The position numbers and the translations under genes were made by a program. Of a DNA stretch of 64,000 nt, positions 1 to 8,466 are shown one piece after another. Source of the DNA: Ramlibacter pinisoli (GTDB lineage Bacteria > Pseudomonadota > Gammaproteobacteria > Burkholderiales > Burkholderiaceae_C); the NCBI RefSeq assembly GCF_009758015.1, contig NZ_WSEL01000009.1:62001-126000 (forward strand), in the 5' to 3' direction. Below the pieces are notes generated by a model that was given only the letters and a program-made list of their open reading frames with translations, did not search any database and had not been told where the DNA came from. Numbering within the stretch: the first letter of the stretch is position 1; each line of letters starts with the position of its first letter.

Positions 1-21
1 CGCGATCAGGTGTTGTTTCAT
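1..21 (-). CDS. 5' fragment of an unidentified gene (possible peptidyl-prolyl isomerase)
   Basis: An ATG read on the minus strand at position 21 opens a frame coding MKQHLIA that runs off the left edge. It lies 40 nt downstream of the bolA stop in the same direction, so it may be the next gene of the msrB-yciB-bolA run. In Burkholderiales this place is often taken by a secreted SurA/PpiC-type peptidyl-prolyl isomerase, and the residues would suit the start of a signal peptide. Only seven codons are visible, so identity rests on neighbourhood alone. Confidence 0.4.
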
Positions 22-61
22 GGGGAGTGCGTTCTCTAGGATCGAACGGAAGCGATGGGGG

Positions 62-331
62 TCAGACGGTCTCGATGGCCAGCGCGTGCAGGCCGGCGTC
101 GATGTACTCGCTCAACGCATCATACACAAGGCGGTGTCGGGCCACCCTCGGGCGGCCGGCGAACAGGGGTGAGTCGATGCGCACGCGGAAATGGGTGCCG
201 GAACCGGTGCCGTCCGACCCCGCGTGGCCCAGGTGGGCAGCGCTCTCGTCCACCACTTCCAGGCGGCTGGGAGCCAGGCGCTCGCGCAGCCTGGCCTCGA
301 GGGCGGTGGCGGTGATGCCGGTGCCGCTCAT
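62..331 (-). CDS. BolA family protein
   Basis: An 89-residue protein of the BolA/IbaG family, small KH-like-fold proteins that work with monothiol glutaredoxins in iron-sulfur handling or act as regulators. The C-terminal half holds the family signature: a FAGRPRVARHRLVYDAL segment around residues 57-73 followed by a terminal helix ending HALAIETV. Length is normal for the family. The ATG at 331 overlaps the yciB stop as ATGA, indicating translational coupling. Family assignment is firm; which BolA subtype is not resolved. Confidence 0.88.
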   Translation of the reverse strand: MSGTGITATALEARLRERLAPSRLEVVDESAAHLGHAGSDGTGSGTHFRVRIDSPLFAGRPRVARHRLVYDALSEYIDAGLHALAIETV

Positions 332-882
332 CGCTTGGACACCTCGGCTTCGACCTCGGGCGGGCTGAAGCGGCCGAGGTACAGCATCAGCACGACCGAG
401 AAGACCGCGATGACGGCCGGCATGCCGAACACCTTGAACACGCCCCAGGTCTTCTCGGAGAAGTTGAACGCCACCACCAGGTTCGCCGCGCCGAGCACGA
501 CGAACAGGGCGGCCCAGGCCAGGTTGGCGCGGGCCCAGGCGACGTCGGGCGCTTTCACGTGCTCCTGCAGCAGCAGGCGGATGAAGTTCTTGCCCAGCAG
601 GGGCGGGCCGACGAGCAGCGCCGTGGCCATGATCCAGTTGATCACCGTGGGCTTCCACTTGATGAAGGTGGCGTCGTGCAGCACCAGCGTGGCAGTGCCG
701 AACACCAGCACCACGCCCAGGGTGAACCAGTGCACGGCGGTGATCTTCTTGCGCAGCACCAGCAGCAGGGCGATCTGCAGCACGGTTGCGCCCATGGTCA
801 GGGCGGTGGCGGTGTAGATGTCGAACAGCAGCAGTGCCGCCAGGAACACCACGCCCGGCAGGAAATCGATGAAGGCGTTCAT
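328..882 (-). CDS. yciB: Septation protein A / inner membrane protein YciB
   Basis: A 184-residue integral membrane protein of the YciB (IspZ) family, linked in enterobacteria and Shigella to cell envelope synthesis and septation. It starts [10 protein letters not shown] and has about five or six hydrophobic segments with the family's conserved KWKPTVINW (about residues 76-84) and [10 protein letters not shown] (about 96-105) stretches. Length matches the family. It sits between msrB and bolA, with 4-nt ATGA overlaps on both sides, so the three genes form one tight operon. Confidence 0.95.
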   Translation of the reverse strand: MNAFIDFLPGVVFLAALLLFDIYTATALTMGATVLQIALLLVLRKKITAVHWFTLGVVLVFGTATLVLHDATFIKWKPTVINWIMATALLVGPPLLGKNFIRLLLQEHVKAPDVAWARANLAWAALFVVLGAANLVVAFNFSEKTWGVFKVFGMPAVIAVFSVVLMLYLGRFSPPEVEAEVSKR

Positions 883-1289
883 TCCTGGTTCTGGAAGTCC
901 AGCGAGGCCGAGTTCATGCAGTAGCGCAGGCGGGTCTCCGTCGGGCCGTCCGGAAACACGTGCCCCAGGTGGGCCCCGCACTGGGCGCACACCGTCTCCA
1001 CCCGCACCATGCCGTGGCTGGTGTCGCGGATCTCCCGGATGCTGCCGGGCACCGCCTGCGAGAAGCTGGGCCAGCCGCAACCGGCGTCGAACTTGGTGGC
1101 CGAATCGAACAGCTTGTTACCGCAGCAGATGCAGTGGTAGCTGCCGTCGGCCCAGACGGTCTCGTACTTGCCCGTGAAGGGCCGCTCGGTGGCGGCGTGG
1201 CGCGTCACCTCGTAGGCGCCGCGCTCGGCGCCCTTGGAGGCGAGCAGGGCCTTCCACTCGGCATCGGATTTCTGGATGGGGTAGGTCAT
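879..1289 (-). CDS. msrB: Peptide-methionine (R)-S-oxide reductase MsrB
   Basis: A 136-residue MsrB, which reduces the R epimer of methionine sulfoxide in oxidised proteins. Visible landmarks are the two zinc-binding CxxC pairs (C53/C56 and C101/C104), the GCGWPSF substrate-pocket motif at 70-76, and the catalytic Cys124 in RYCMNS. No signal peptide is seen, so it should be cytoplasmic. It is the first gene of the minus-strand run msrB-yciB-bolA and overlaps yciB by 4 nt. The promoter must lie in the 235-nt region shared with the divergent sensor kinase gene. Confidence 0.97.
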   Translation of the reverse strand: MTYPIQKSDAEWKALLASKGAERGAYEVTRHAATERPFTGKYETVWADGSYHCICCGNKLFDSATKFDAGCGWPSFSQAVPGSIREIRDTSHGMVRVETVCAQCGAHLGHVFPDGPTETRLRYCMNSASLDFQNQE

Positions 1290-1524
1290 GGGTGGTCAGC
1301 GCGGCCGTGCTGGCCCCGCGGTGGTCATCCACGCGATTGTCCCCCTTCGGCGGCCGGTCGCCCAAGCCGGGGAATTTCCGCCCCACGGCTGGGCCAGCCC
1401 GGCCCGGCGGCGGGGCATGCGGCGGCCAACGCCATAATCCTGCGGCCCATGGGGCGATCCGTCCGACCGGTGACCGGTGCGGGCAGGTGGTTGGAGGGGC
1501 CGTTGGGGGCGGCGGGGGGCAACA

Positions 1525-4014
1525 ATGAAGTTCTTGGCGAACCTGTACGAGCACTACCGGGCGTATCACGCGTACGGCCCGCCGCGCCTGAAGTACATGG
1601 GCATCCTGGGCGCGCTGACGTTCTCCACCTTCTATTTCCTGCGCTTCACCCGGCCCAACCCGCAGCCGCTGGACGACATCGAGCTGCGGCTGGGCGTGCT
1701 GGCTGCCATGGTCGCGCTGGGCCTGCAGAACTACTGGCCGGCGCGCTGGAAGCGCTGGTACATCCCGTTCTCCTATGCGGCCATGCTCTACAGCCTGCCG
1801 TTCTTCACCGTCTACACGGGCCTGGAGCGCGGCGGCGGGGTACCCGCGGTCTCCAACGGCTTCATCGCTTTGTGCTTCCTGACGCTGCTGACCGACTGGC
1901 GCAACACGTTCGTGATGCTGATCGGCGGCGGCGGCGCGGCCCTGCTGCTGTTCCAGCTGGGCCATCCGGACGCCCCGATCCCGCCCGACCTGGTGGCCCA
2001 GCTGCCGGCCTACGTGGTGATCGCGATCGGCGCCAACCTGTTCAAGTTCTCCACCGAGCAGATCGAGACCGAGCGCAAGCTGCGCGCGACCCAGGCCCTG
2101 GCCGGGTCCATCGCGCACGAGCTGCGCTACCCGCTGGCGCGCATCCGCAACAGCCTGGAGGGCATGCAGCGGGTGCTGCCGGCCCCGGGCGCGGGCGGCC
2201 AGCTGGCGCCGGTGGCGCCGGCCGACGTCGAGGCGCTGTACCGCCACCTGGCGCAGGGCGAGCAGGCCATCGACCGCGGCCTGCAGGTGATCTCGATGAC
2301 GCTCGACGAGGTGAGCGCCCGGCCGATCGACGAGACCGGCTTCTCGTTCCTGTCGGCCGCCGAGGTGGTGCACAAGGCGGTCGACGAGTACAGCTACGAC
2401 AGCGAGGAGGCGCGCGGCCGGGTGCGGGTCCAGGTCCACGACGACTTCCAGTTCCGCGGCGACGAGACGGCTTTCCTGTTCGTGCTGTTCAACCTCATCA
2501 AGAACGCGCTGTACTACCTGGGGCCCTATCCGGGCATCCGGGTCGACATCACGGTCGGCGGCCACCTAGTGCGGGTGCGTGACAACGGGCCCGGCATGGC
2601 ACCCGATGTGCTGGCCGGCCTGTTCGAGCCCTTCCGCACCGTCGGCAAGTCCGGCGGCACCGGGCTGGGCCTGTCGTACTGCCAGCGGGTGATGAAGGCG
2701 TTCGGCGGCGAGGTGCGCTGCGACTCGGTCCTGGGCCAGTTCACCGAGTTCAGCATGAGCTTCCCGGCGATCGGCGAGAACGACCGCGAGATCTACCGCG
2801 CCGCCGTGCTGGAGAAGGCGCGCGCCGCGCTGGCCGGCAAGCGCCTGCTGCTGGTGGAGGACGACGCCGCCCAGCGCATGACCACCCGCCACAAGCTGCG
2901 CCCGCTGGACATGGTGGTCGACGAGGCCCCCGACGGCCAGCGCGCGCTCGAACTGATGGCGCGCCATGCCTACGACCTGGTCCTGCTCGACCTGCACATG
3001 CCGGTGCTCGATGGCTACCAGGTGGCGCTGCGGGTGCGCCAGGGCCAGGTGCCGGCCAACCGCTACGTGCGTATCGTGGCGCACACCAGTGAGCCGGCGC
3101 ACATGGCGCGGGTCAAGACGCAGCGCGCCGGCATGGACGGCTTCATCGGCAAGCCCTGCGCCCAGCTGCCGCTGGTCCAGGCGCTGCAGCGCGCCCTGGA
3201 CGACCGCCGGGCCGGCCTGCCCGCGGCCTTGCCGCTGGAGGCACGGCGCGTCCTGCTGGCCGACGACAGCGCCTACAACCGGCGCACCGTCGCCGCCTAT
3301 CTGCGCGAGGCCGGTGCCACGGTGCACGAGGTCGACCACGGCATGGGGGTGCTGGAAGAGCTGGACGGCGACGGCAGCTTCGACTTCGTGCTCATGGACC
3401 TGAACATGCCCGGCCTCGACGGCCTGGCCGCGGCGCGCACCATCCGTGCCAGCGGCAAGCCCTGGGCCTCGGTGCCCATCGTGGCGCTCACCGCGCATTC
3501 CGACACCTCGACTCTGGACGCCGCGCGGCAAGCCGGGATGGACGGCTTCCTGACCAAGCCGGTCGAGGCGGCCCAGCTGCTCGATGCCATCGCCCAGCTG
3601 CTGGCCGGTGCCAACCCGGTCCACCGCCCGGCGGCGCCGGCCCACCCGGCGCCGGAGGCCGAGGGGCCGCTGCTGAACGTCGCCCGGCTGGACAGCTACC
3701 GCCGTCTCGGCCTTCTCGACGAGCTGCTGGCCGACTACCTGCCCGAGATCCGCCGGCTGCTCGACGTGCTGGGCCAGGCAGTGCAGGACCGCGAATTGCC
3801 GCGGGCCCAGGATGCGCTGCACTCCCTGCTCGGCATGAGCGGCGAGGCGGGGGCGCTGGCGCTGTACCAGCGCGTGCGCCGCATCTATGTCCCGGTGCTG
3901 GAGGAGCGCCGCTGGCCCGACGTCCCCGACTGGCTGGCGCAGCTGCGCGCGCTGGCGGCCCGGACCGAGGACGCCTTGCGCGAATACGGGGCCTCCGCGG
4001 CCCCCATCGATTGA
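1525..4014 (+). CDS. CqsS/PhcS-like hybrid sensor histidine kinase (HK-REC-REC-HPt)
   Basis: An 829-residue membrane sensor kinase. Six hydrophobic segments (about 24-40, 55-70, 80-98, 110-124, 127-145, 159-175) precede an H-box GSIAHELRYPL with phospho-accepting His198, an N-box FNLIKNALYY near 322, and G-boxes RDNGPGM and GTGLGLSYC. Two receiver domains follow (Asp489, Asp625), then a C-terminal HPt domain with His766 in DALHSLLGMSG. The compact six-helix sensor running straight into the H-box, and the sequence around the G-boxes, strongly resemble Vibrio CqsS, whose phospho-His is 194; PhcS of Ralstonia is related. The fused HPt would replace a separate LuxU-like protein. Start ATG 1525 is preferred; an in-frame GTG or TTG upstream is possible. 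CATAAT at 1433-1438 is a possible -10. The ligand is unknown. Confidence 0.85.
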   Translation: MKFLANLYEHYRAYHAYGPPRLKYMGILGALTFSTFYFLRFTRPNPQPLDDIELRLGVLAAMVALGLQNYWPARWKRWYIPFSYAAMLYSLPFFTVYTGLERGGGVPAVSNGFIALCFLTLLTDWRNTFVMLIGGGGAALLLFQLGHPDAPIPPDLVAQLPAYVVIAIGANLFKFSTEQIETERKLRATQALAGSIAHELRYPLARIRNSLEGMQRVLPAPGAGGQLAPVAPADVEALYRHLAQGEQAIDRGLQVISMTLDEVSARPIDETGFSFLSAAEVVHKAVDEYSYDSEEARGRVRVQVHDDFQFRGDETAFLFVLFNLIKNALYYLGPYPGIRVDITVGGHLVRVRDNGPGMAPDVLAGLFEPFRTVGKSGGTGLGLSYCQRVMKAFGGEVRCDSVLGQFTEFSMSFPAIGENDREIYRAAVLEKARAALAGKRLLLVEDDAAQRMTTRHKLRPLDMVVDEAPDGQRALELMARHAYDLVLLDLHMPVLDGYQVALRVRQGQVPANRYVRIVAHTSEPAHMARVKTQRAGMDGFIGKPCAQLPLVQALQRALDDRRAGLPAALPLEARRVLLADDSAYNRRTVAAYLREAGATVHEVDHGMGVLEELDGDGSFDFVLMDLNMPGLDGLAAARTIRASGKPWASVPIVALTAHSDTSTLDAARQAGMDGFLTKPVEAAQLLDAIAQLLAGANPVHRPAAPAHPAPEAEGPLLNVARLDSYRRLGLLDELLADYLPEIRRLLDVLGQAVQDRELPRAQDALHSLLGMSGEAGALALYQRVRRIYVPVLEERRWPDVPDWLAQLRALAARTEDALREYGASAAPID

Positions 4015-4022
4015 AGTCACGC

Positions 4023-5195
4023 ATGTTCACCGACGCCCGTTCCATCCTCTTCGTCGACGACGAGGCCACCTCGCGAAAGTGGTTCGCCCGCAGCTTCGGC
4101 GGCGAGTTCGAGGTCTCCACGGCCGGCAGCGCCGACGAGGCGCTCGCCCTGCTGGCCGAGCGCGGCGAGCAGTTCGCCGTGCTGGTCACCGACTACCGCA
4201 TGGCCGGCGGCGACGGCCTCAAGCTGCTGCGCGCCGTGCAGCGCGAGCACCGGCACCTGGTGCGGCTGCTGGCCACCGCCTACGCCGAGAAGGACGTCGC
4301 GATCGCGGCCGTCAACGACGGCAAGGTGCTGCGCATCCTGGAAAAGCCGCTCGAGGACGGGCCCACGCGCGAGGCGCTGCACGAGGCCCTGAACCTCGCG
4401 CGCTCGCAGGCGCTGGAGCGGGCGCTGAACGAGGGGCGCGTCACGGCCCTGCGCGAGACGCTCGGTTTCCTGGCCCACGAGCTGAACACGCCGCTGGCCA
4501 CGGTGCGGGGCCTGGTCGCCTCGATCGCCGCGCGCCACCTGCCGGACGCGGCGGGGGCGGCCCCGGGCCAGGCGGTGTTCGAGGAGGGCCAGCCGGGCGA
4601 ACTGCTCGCCGCGCTGGAACGAGCCGAGCGCCGGGCGCTGTACTGCCAGTCGCTGGTGTCCACCTTCGTGCAGTCGGCCCGCGATGCCTATCCGGGCGCC
4701 GCGCCGCAGACCGTCGGGGCGACCACGCTGGTGGGCTCGCTGCTGGACGAATTCCCGTTCGAGGACCAGGAGCGGCACTGGGTCACCAGCCGGGCGCGGC
4801 GCGACTTCAGCCTGCCGGGCCGGCGCGACCTGCTGTACCTGGTGCTGTGCACGCTGGCCAAGAACGCGGTGCAGGCGCTGCGGGGGCGGCCCGACCCGCA
4901 CCTGCACATCGAGATCGACTGCGACACCGGGCCGTGCGGCCTGCCGCGCGGCTGCATCCGCTTCATCGACAACGGCCCCGGCATCGCGCCCGAGGTGCTG
5001 TCACGGCTCACGCGCGAGCCGGTCACCACCCGGTCCGCCGCAGGCGGCAACGGCATGGGCCTGCTGTTCTGCCAGCGGGTGCTGCAGTCGGCCGGCGGCA
5101 GCGTGTCCGTCGAGTCGACGGCCGGCGCGGGCACCACGGTGCACCTCGCGTTCGAGCGCGGCGTGCAGCCCGGCCCCGATCCCGCATCGGCCTGA
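4023..5195 (+). CDS. Response regulator with histidine kinase output module (PhcR-like)
   Basis: A 390-residue soluble protein with an N-terminal receiver domain (phospho-acceptor Asp57 in VLVTDYRM, conserved Lys108) joined through a helical linker to a histidine kinase module. The kinase has an H-box FLAHELNTPL with His152, an N-box LAKNAVQAL, and G-boxes FIDNGPGI and GNGMGLLFC. No DNA-binding domain is present. This receiver-plus-kinase plan is that described for PhcR of the Ralstonia Phc quorum-sensing system. It starts 8 nt after the upstream sensor stop; TTG 4011, overlapping that stop, is an alternative start. A partnership with the CqsS/PhcS-like kinase is inferred from adjacency. Confidence 0.82.
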   Translation: MFTDARSILFVDDEATSRKWFARSFGGEFEVSTAGSADEALALLAERGEQFAVLVTDYRMAGGDGLKLLRAVQREHRHLVRLLATAYAEKDVAIAAVNDGKVLRILEKPLEDGPTREALHEALNLARSQALERALNEGRVTALRETLGFLAHELNTPLATVRGLVASIAARHLPDAAGAAPGQAVFEEGQPGELLAALERAERRALYCQSLVSTFVQSARDAYPGAAPQTVGATTLVGSLLDEFPFEDQERHWVTSRARRDFSLPGRRDLLYLVLCTLAKNAVQALRGRPDPHLHIEIDCDTGPCGLPRGCIRFIDNGPGIAPEVLSRLTREPVTTRSAAGGNGMGLLFCQRVLQSAGGSVSVESTAGAGTTVHLAFERGVQPGPDPASA

Positions 5196-5306
5196 CGCGG
5201 GGGGCGGCCGGGCCCGCGGCATGCGGGCAAGTGCGGGGCTGCGTGGCGTGTGAATCGACTTAGCATTCGCGCATTCCATGCCCGCCGGACCACAAGGAGA
5301 CACCCC

Positions 5307-6935
5307 ATGCTCGGCCTGATGCAAAGCCAACCGCTGCTCATCTCGTCGCTGATCGACCATGCCGAACGCCACGGCGGCGACGGCGAGATCGTGTCGCGCC
5401 GGGTCGAGGGGGATATCCACCGCTACACCTGGCGGGACGTCGCGCAACGCGCGCGGCAGGTCGCGCGCGCCCTGGACGGCCTCAACCTGCTGTTCTCCGA
5501 CCGCGTGGCCACGCTGGCCTGGAACGGCTACCGCCACCTCGAGCTGTATTTCGGCGTATCGGGGTCGGGCCGCGTGCTGCACACCATCAACCCGCGCCTG
5601 CACCCGGACCAGATCGCCTGGATCGCCAACCACGCCGAGGACCAGGTGCTGTGCTTCGACGCCACCTTCCTGCCGCTGGTGCAGGCCATCCACGGCAGGT
5701 GCCCCGGCATCCGCCAGTACGTGCTGCTGTGCGATGCGGGCAAGGTGCCGGCCGGCACCGGCATTCCCGGCCTGGTGTCGTACGAGGACTGGATCGGCGC
5801 CCAGCCGGCCAGCTACGACTGGCCGTCGTTCGACGAGAACTCGGCCTCGAGCATGTGCTACACGAGCGGCACCACCGGCAATCCCAAGGCGGCGCTCTAC
5901 AGCCATCGCTCGACCCTCCTGCATGCCTACGCCGCCGCGTTGCCGGACGTCATGGCGCTGTCGGCGCGCGACTCCGTGCTGCCGGTGGTGCCGATGTTCC
6001 ACGTCAACGCGTGGGGAATCCCGTATTCGGCCGCGCTCACCGGTTGCAAGCTGGTGTTCCCCGGCCCGGCGCTGGACGGCAAGTCGGTCTACGAGCTGAT
6101 CGAGACCGAGAAGGTCACCTATGCGGCCGGCGTGCCGACGGTGTGGCAGATGCTGCTGGGGCACATGAAGCCGGACAACCTGCGCTTTTCCACCCTGAAG
6201 CGCACCGTCATCGGCGGCTCGGCCTGCCCGCCGGCCATGATCCGCGCCTTCGGCGAGGACTACGGCGTCGACGTGCTGCATGCCTGGGGCATGACCGAGA
6301 TGAGCCCGCTGGGCACGCTGTGCACGCTGAAGAACAAGCACCTCGCGATGCCGCTCGAGGAGCAGAACAGGATCCGCCTGAAGCAGGGCCGCGCGATCTT
6401 CGGCGTGGACATGAAGATCGTCGACGGCGCCGGCCAGGAGCTGGCCTGGGACGGGCGCACCCCCGGCGACCTGTACGTCAAGGGCCCGTGGATCGTGCGC
6501 GAGTACTTCAAGGGGGAGGGCGGCGACCCGCTGGTCGACGGCTGGTTCCCCACCGGCGACGTGGCCACCATCGATGCCGACGGCTTCCTGCAGATCACCG
6601 ACCGCAGCAAGGACGTGATCAAGTCCGGCGGCGAGTGGATCAGCTCGATCGACATCGAGAACATCGCCATGTCGCACCCGGCCGTGCAGATGGCCGCCTG
6701 CGTCGGCATGCCGCACCCGAAGTGGGACGAGCGTCCGGTTGTCGCGGTGGTCCGGCGTGCCGGCATGGAGCTGTCGCGCGACGAACTGCTGCGCTTCTAC
6801 GACGGCAAGATCGCCAAGTGGCAGGTGCCCGACGACGTCGTGTTCGTCGACGCGATCCCGCTGGGCGCCACCGGCAAGATGCTCAAGACCCGGCTGCGCG
6901 AGTCGCTCAAGGGCTACAAGCTGCCGAACACCTGA
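5307..6935 (+). CDS. Medium/long-chain fatty acyl-CoA ligase (AMP-forming)
   Basis: A 542-residue ANL-superfamily ligase that activates a carboxylic acid to its acyl-CoA through an acyl-adenylate. The AMP-binding P-loop [11 protein letters not shown] lies near residue 180, the HAWGMTE motif near 325, the [12 protein letters not shown] block near 412, and the catalytic Lys in [13 protein letters not shown] near the C-terminus. Sequence and length match AlkK-type medium/long-chain fatty acid ligases. The start is fixed by AGGAGA six bases before ATG 5307. It probably feeds the beta-oxidation genes downstream and lies 111 nt after the two-kinase signalling pair. The exact chain length is not known. 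Confidence 0.9.
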   Translation: MLGLMQSQPLLISSLIDHAERHGGDGEIVSRRVEGDIHRYTWRDVAQRARQVARALDGLNLLFSDRVATLAWNGYRHLELYFGVSGSGRVLHTINPRLHPDQIAWIANHAEDQVLCFDATFLPLVQAIHGRCPGIRQYVLLCDAGKVPAGTGIPGLVSYEDWIGAQPASYDWPSFDENSASSMCYTSGTTGNPKAALYSHRSTLLHAYAAALPDVMALSARDSVLPVVPMFHVNAWGIPYSAALTGCKLVFPGPALDGKSVYELIETEKVTYAAGVPTVWQMLLGHMKPDNLRFSTLKRTVIGGSACPPAMIRAFGEDYGVDVLHAWGMTEMSPLGTLCTLKNKHLAMPLEEQNRIRLKQGRAIFGVDMKIVDGAGQELAWDGRTPGDLYVKGPWIVREYFKGEGGDPLVDGWFPTGDVATIDADGFLQITDRSKDVIKSGGEWISSIDIENIAMSHPAVQMAACVGMPHPKWDERPVVAVVRRAGMELSRDELLRFYDGKIAKWQVPDDVVFVDAIPLGATGKMLKTRLRESLKGYKLPNT

Positions 6936-7085
6936 TGCGTGTCCGTCGCCCGCACCGCGTGCGGCGCGATGGCACCTGTGTCGCGTGGGAGATAGGAGCC
7001 CACCTGTTTACGGGCATTCCCTGAGCGTGCTGTGCACAAGAGCTTGTACCCTGCGCCCATTCCAATTTCCTGCAGGAGACAGCTC

Positions 7086-8390
7086 ATGCAATACGCTATC
7101 AGGCACGTCACGGTCGCAGCCATCCTGGCCCTTGGCGGCGCCGGCTTCGCCGTCGCGCAGCAGGCGCCTGCCAAGCCGGCAGCACCGGCCAAGGCGGCTG
7201 CTCCCGCAGGCTCGGGGCCGCTGAGCGGCGAGGTCGTGAAGCTGGTCCGCATCGACCCCCTCACCGGGCTGCTGGGCCCGGTCGGTGTCAGCCAGGGCAA
7301 GGGCTACCAGTTCTTCGCCGAGAAATTCAGCGGCGCGGGCAACCCCGCAGGCGTCAAGTTCGAAGTCACGCTCATCGACAACAAGCTCAGCCCGGCAGAG
7401 AGCCTGAACGCGCTGAAGGCGGCGCTCGACCAGGGCGTGCGCTACATCATCCAGGGCAACGGCTCGTCGGTCGCGCTGGCCCTGGTCGACGCGGTGAACA
7501 AGCACAACGAGCGCAACCCGGGCAAGGAGGTCCTGTACCTCAACGACTCGGCCGTCGACCCGGACCTCACCAACAGCAAGTGCAGCTTCTGGCACTTCCG
7601 CTTCGACGCCGACACGTCCATGAAGATGGAGGCCATGTCCAGCTTCATCGCCGAGCAGAAGGACATCAAGAATGTCTACATCCTGGGGCAGAACTACTCG
7701 CACGGCGTGCAGGTGGCCAAGTACGCCAAGGACACCCTGGCCCGCAAGCGGCCCGACATCAAGATCGTCGGCGAGGACCTGCACCCGCTGGCGCAGGTGC
7801 GCGACTTCGCGCCCTACATCGCCAAGATCAAGGCCTCGGGCGCCGACACCGTGATCACCGGCAACTGGGGCTCCGACCTGTCGCTGCTGGTCAAGGCGGC
7901 CAACGAGGGCGGCTACAACGGCAAGTTCTTCACCTACTACGCCGGCGTCACCGGCACGCCCACGGCGCTGGGCCAGAACGGCGGCGGCCGCGTCTACCAG
8001 GTGGCTTACAACCACTACAACATGGGCGGCCAGATGGACAAGTGGATGACCGAGTTCAAACAGAAGTACAACGACGACTTCTACACCGGCTCCACCATCC
8101 GCATCTTCGAGACCCTGGGCGCCGCCATGGCGCAGGCCAAGTCCACCGACCCGGTCAAGGTCGCGGCGGCGATGGAAGGCCTCAAGGTCAAGAGCTTCAA
8201 CGGCGAGGTCGAGATCCGCAAGGCCGACCACCAGCTGCAGCAGCCGCTCTACGTGTCGGTGTGGCAGAAGGCCGGCGGCAAGTACCCGTACAGTCCGGAG
8301 AACACCGGCATGACGCTGGTGCCGGTGAAGGAATATCCGAACTACGTGTCGAGCACGCCCACCAGCTGCCAGATGAAGCGTCCCGGCTGA
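7086..8390 (+). CDS. Branched-chain amino acid-type ABC transporter substrate-binding protein
   Basis: A 434-residue periplasmic binding protein of the LivJ/LivK (HAAT) family. A signal peptide (MQYAIRHVTV... ending near AVAQQ) is followed by an Ala/Pro-rich linker and a type I periplasmic-binding fold beginning GEVVKLVRIDPLTG. The start is set by AGGAGA before ATG 7086. It heads a full Liv transporter, but a strong terminator follows it, which would give more binding protein than permease. Given neighbouring lipid and acyl-CoA genes, the substrate may be an organic acid or aromatic compound instead of leucine; this cannot be settled from sequence. Confidence 0.92.
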   Translation: MQYAIRHVTVAAILALGGAGFAVAQQAPAKPAAPAKAAAPAGSGPLSGEVVKLVRIDPLTGLLGPVGVSQGKGYQFFAEKFSGAGNPAGVKFEVTLIDNKLSPAESLNALKAALDQGVRYIIQGNGSSVALALVDAVNKHNERNPGKEVLYLNDSAVDPDLTNSKCSFWHFRFDADTSMKMEAMSSFIAEQKDIKNVYILGQNYSHGVQVAKYAKDTLARKRPDIKIVGEDLHPLAQVRDFAPYIAKIKASGADTVITGNWGSDLSLLVKAANEGGYNGKFFTYYAGVTGTPTALGQNGGGRVYQVAYNHYNMGGQMDKWMTEFKQKYNDDFYTGSTIRIFETLGAAMAQAKSTDPVKVAAAMEGLKVKSFNGEVEIRKADHQLQQPLYVSVWQKAGGKYPYSPENTGMTLVPVKEYPNYVSSTPTSCQMKRPG

Positions 8391-8410
8391 CCGGGGCGCC
8401 AGGCCAGCCA

Positions 8411-8442
8411 GAGCCCGTGCGCCGTCGCGGGCTCTTTTTTTT
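8411..8442 (+). terminator. Rho-independent terminator after the binding-protein gene
   Basis: A 7-bp perfect stem (GAGCCCG at 8411-8417 with CGGGCTC at 8428-8434) and a 10-nt loop are followed directly by eight T residues. It lies 21 nt after the binding-protein stop and 25 nt before the permease start, so it can only be an intra-operon attenuating terminator or the end of a single-gene transcript. Confidence 0.88.
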
Positions 8443-8466
8443 GACCGCCGGGGACATTCGCCAGCA

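Noticed and set aside
5250..5306. GTG at 5250 as start of the acyl-CoA ligase
   Set aside because: It would add 19 non-conserved residues, while ATG 5307 has an AGGAGA at proper distance and the family's usual N-terminus.
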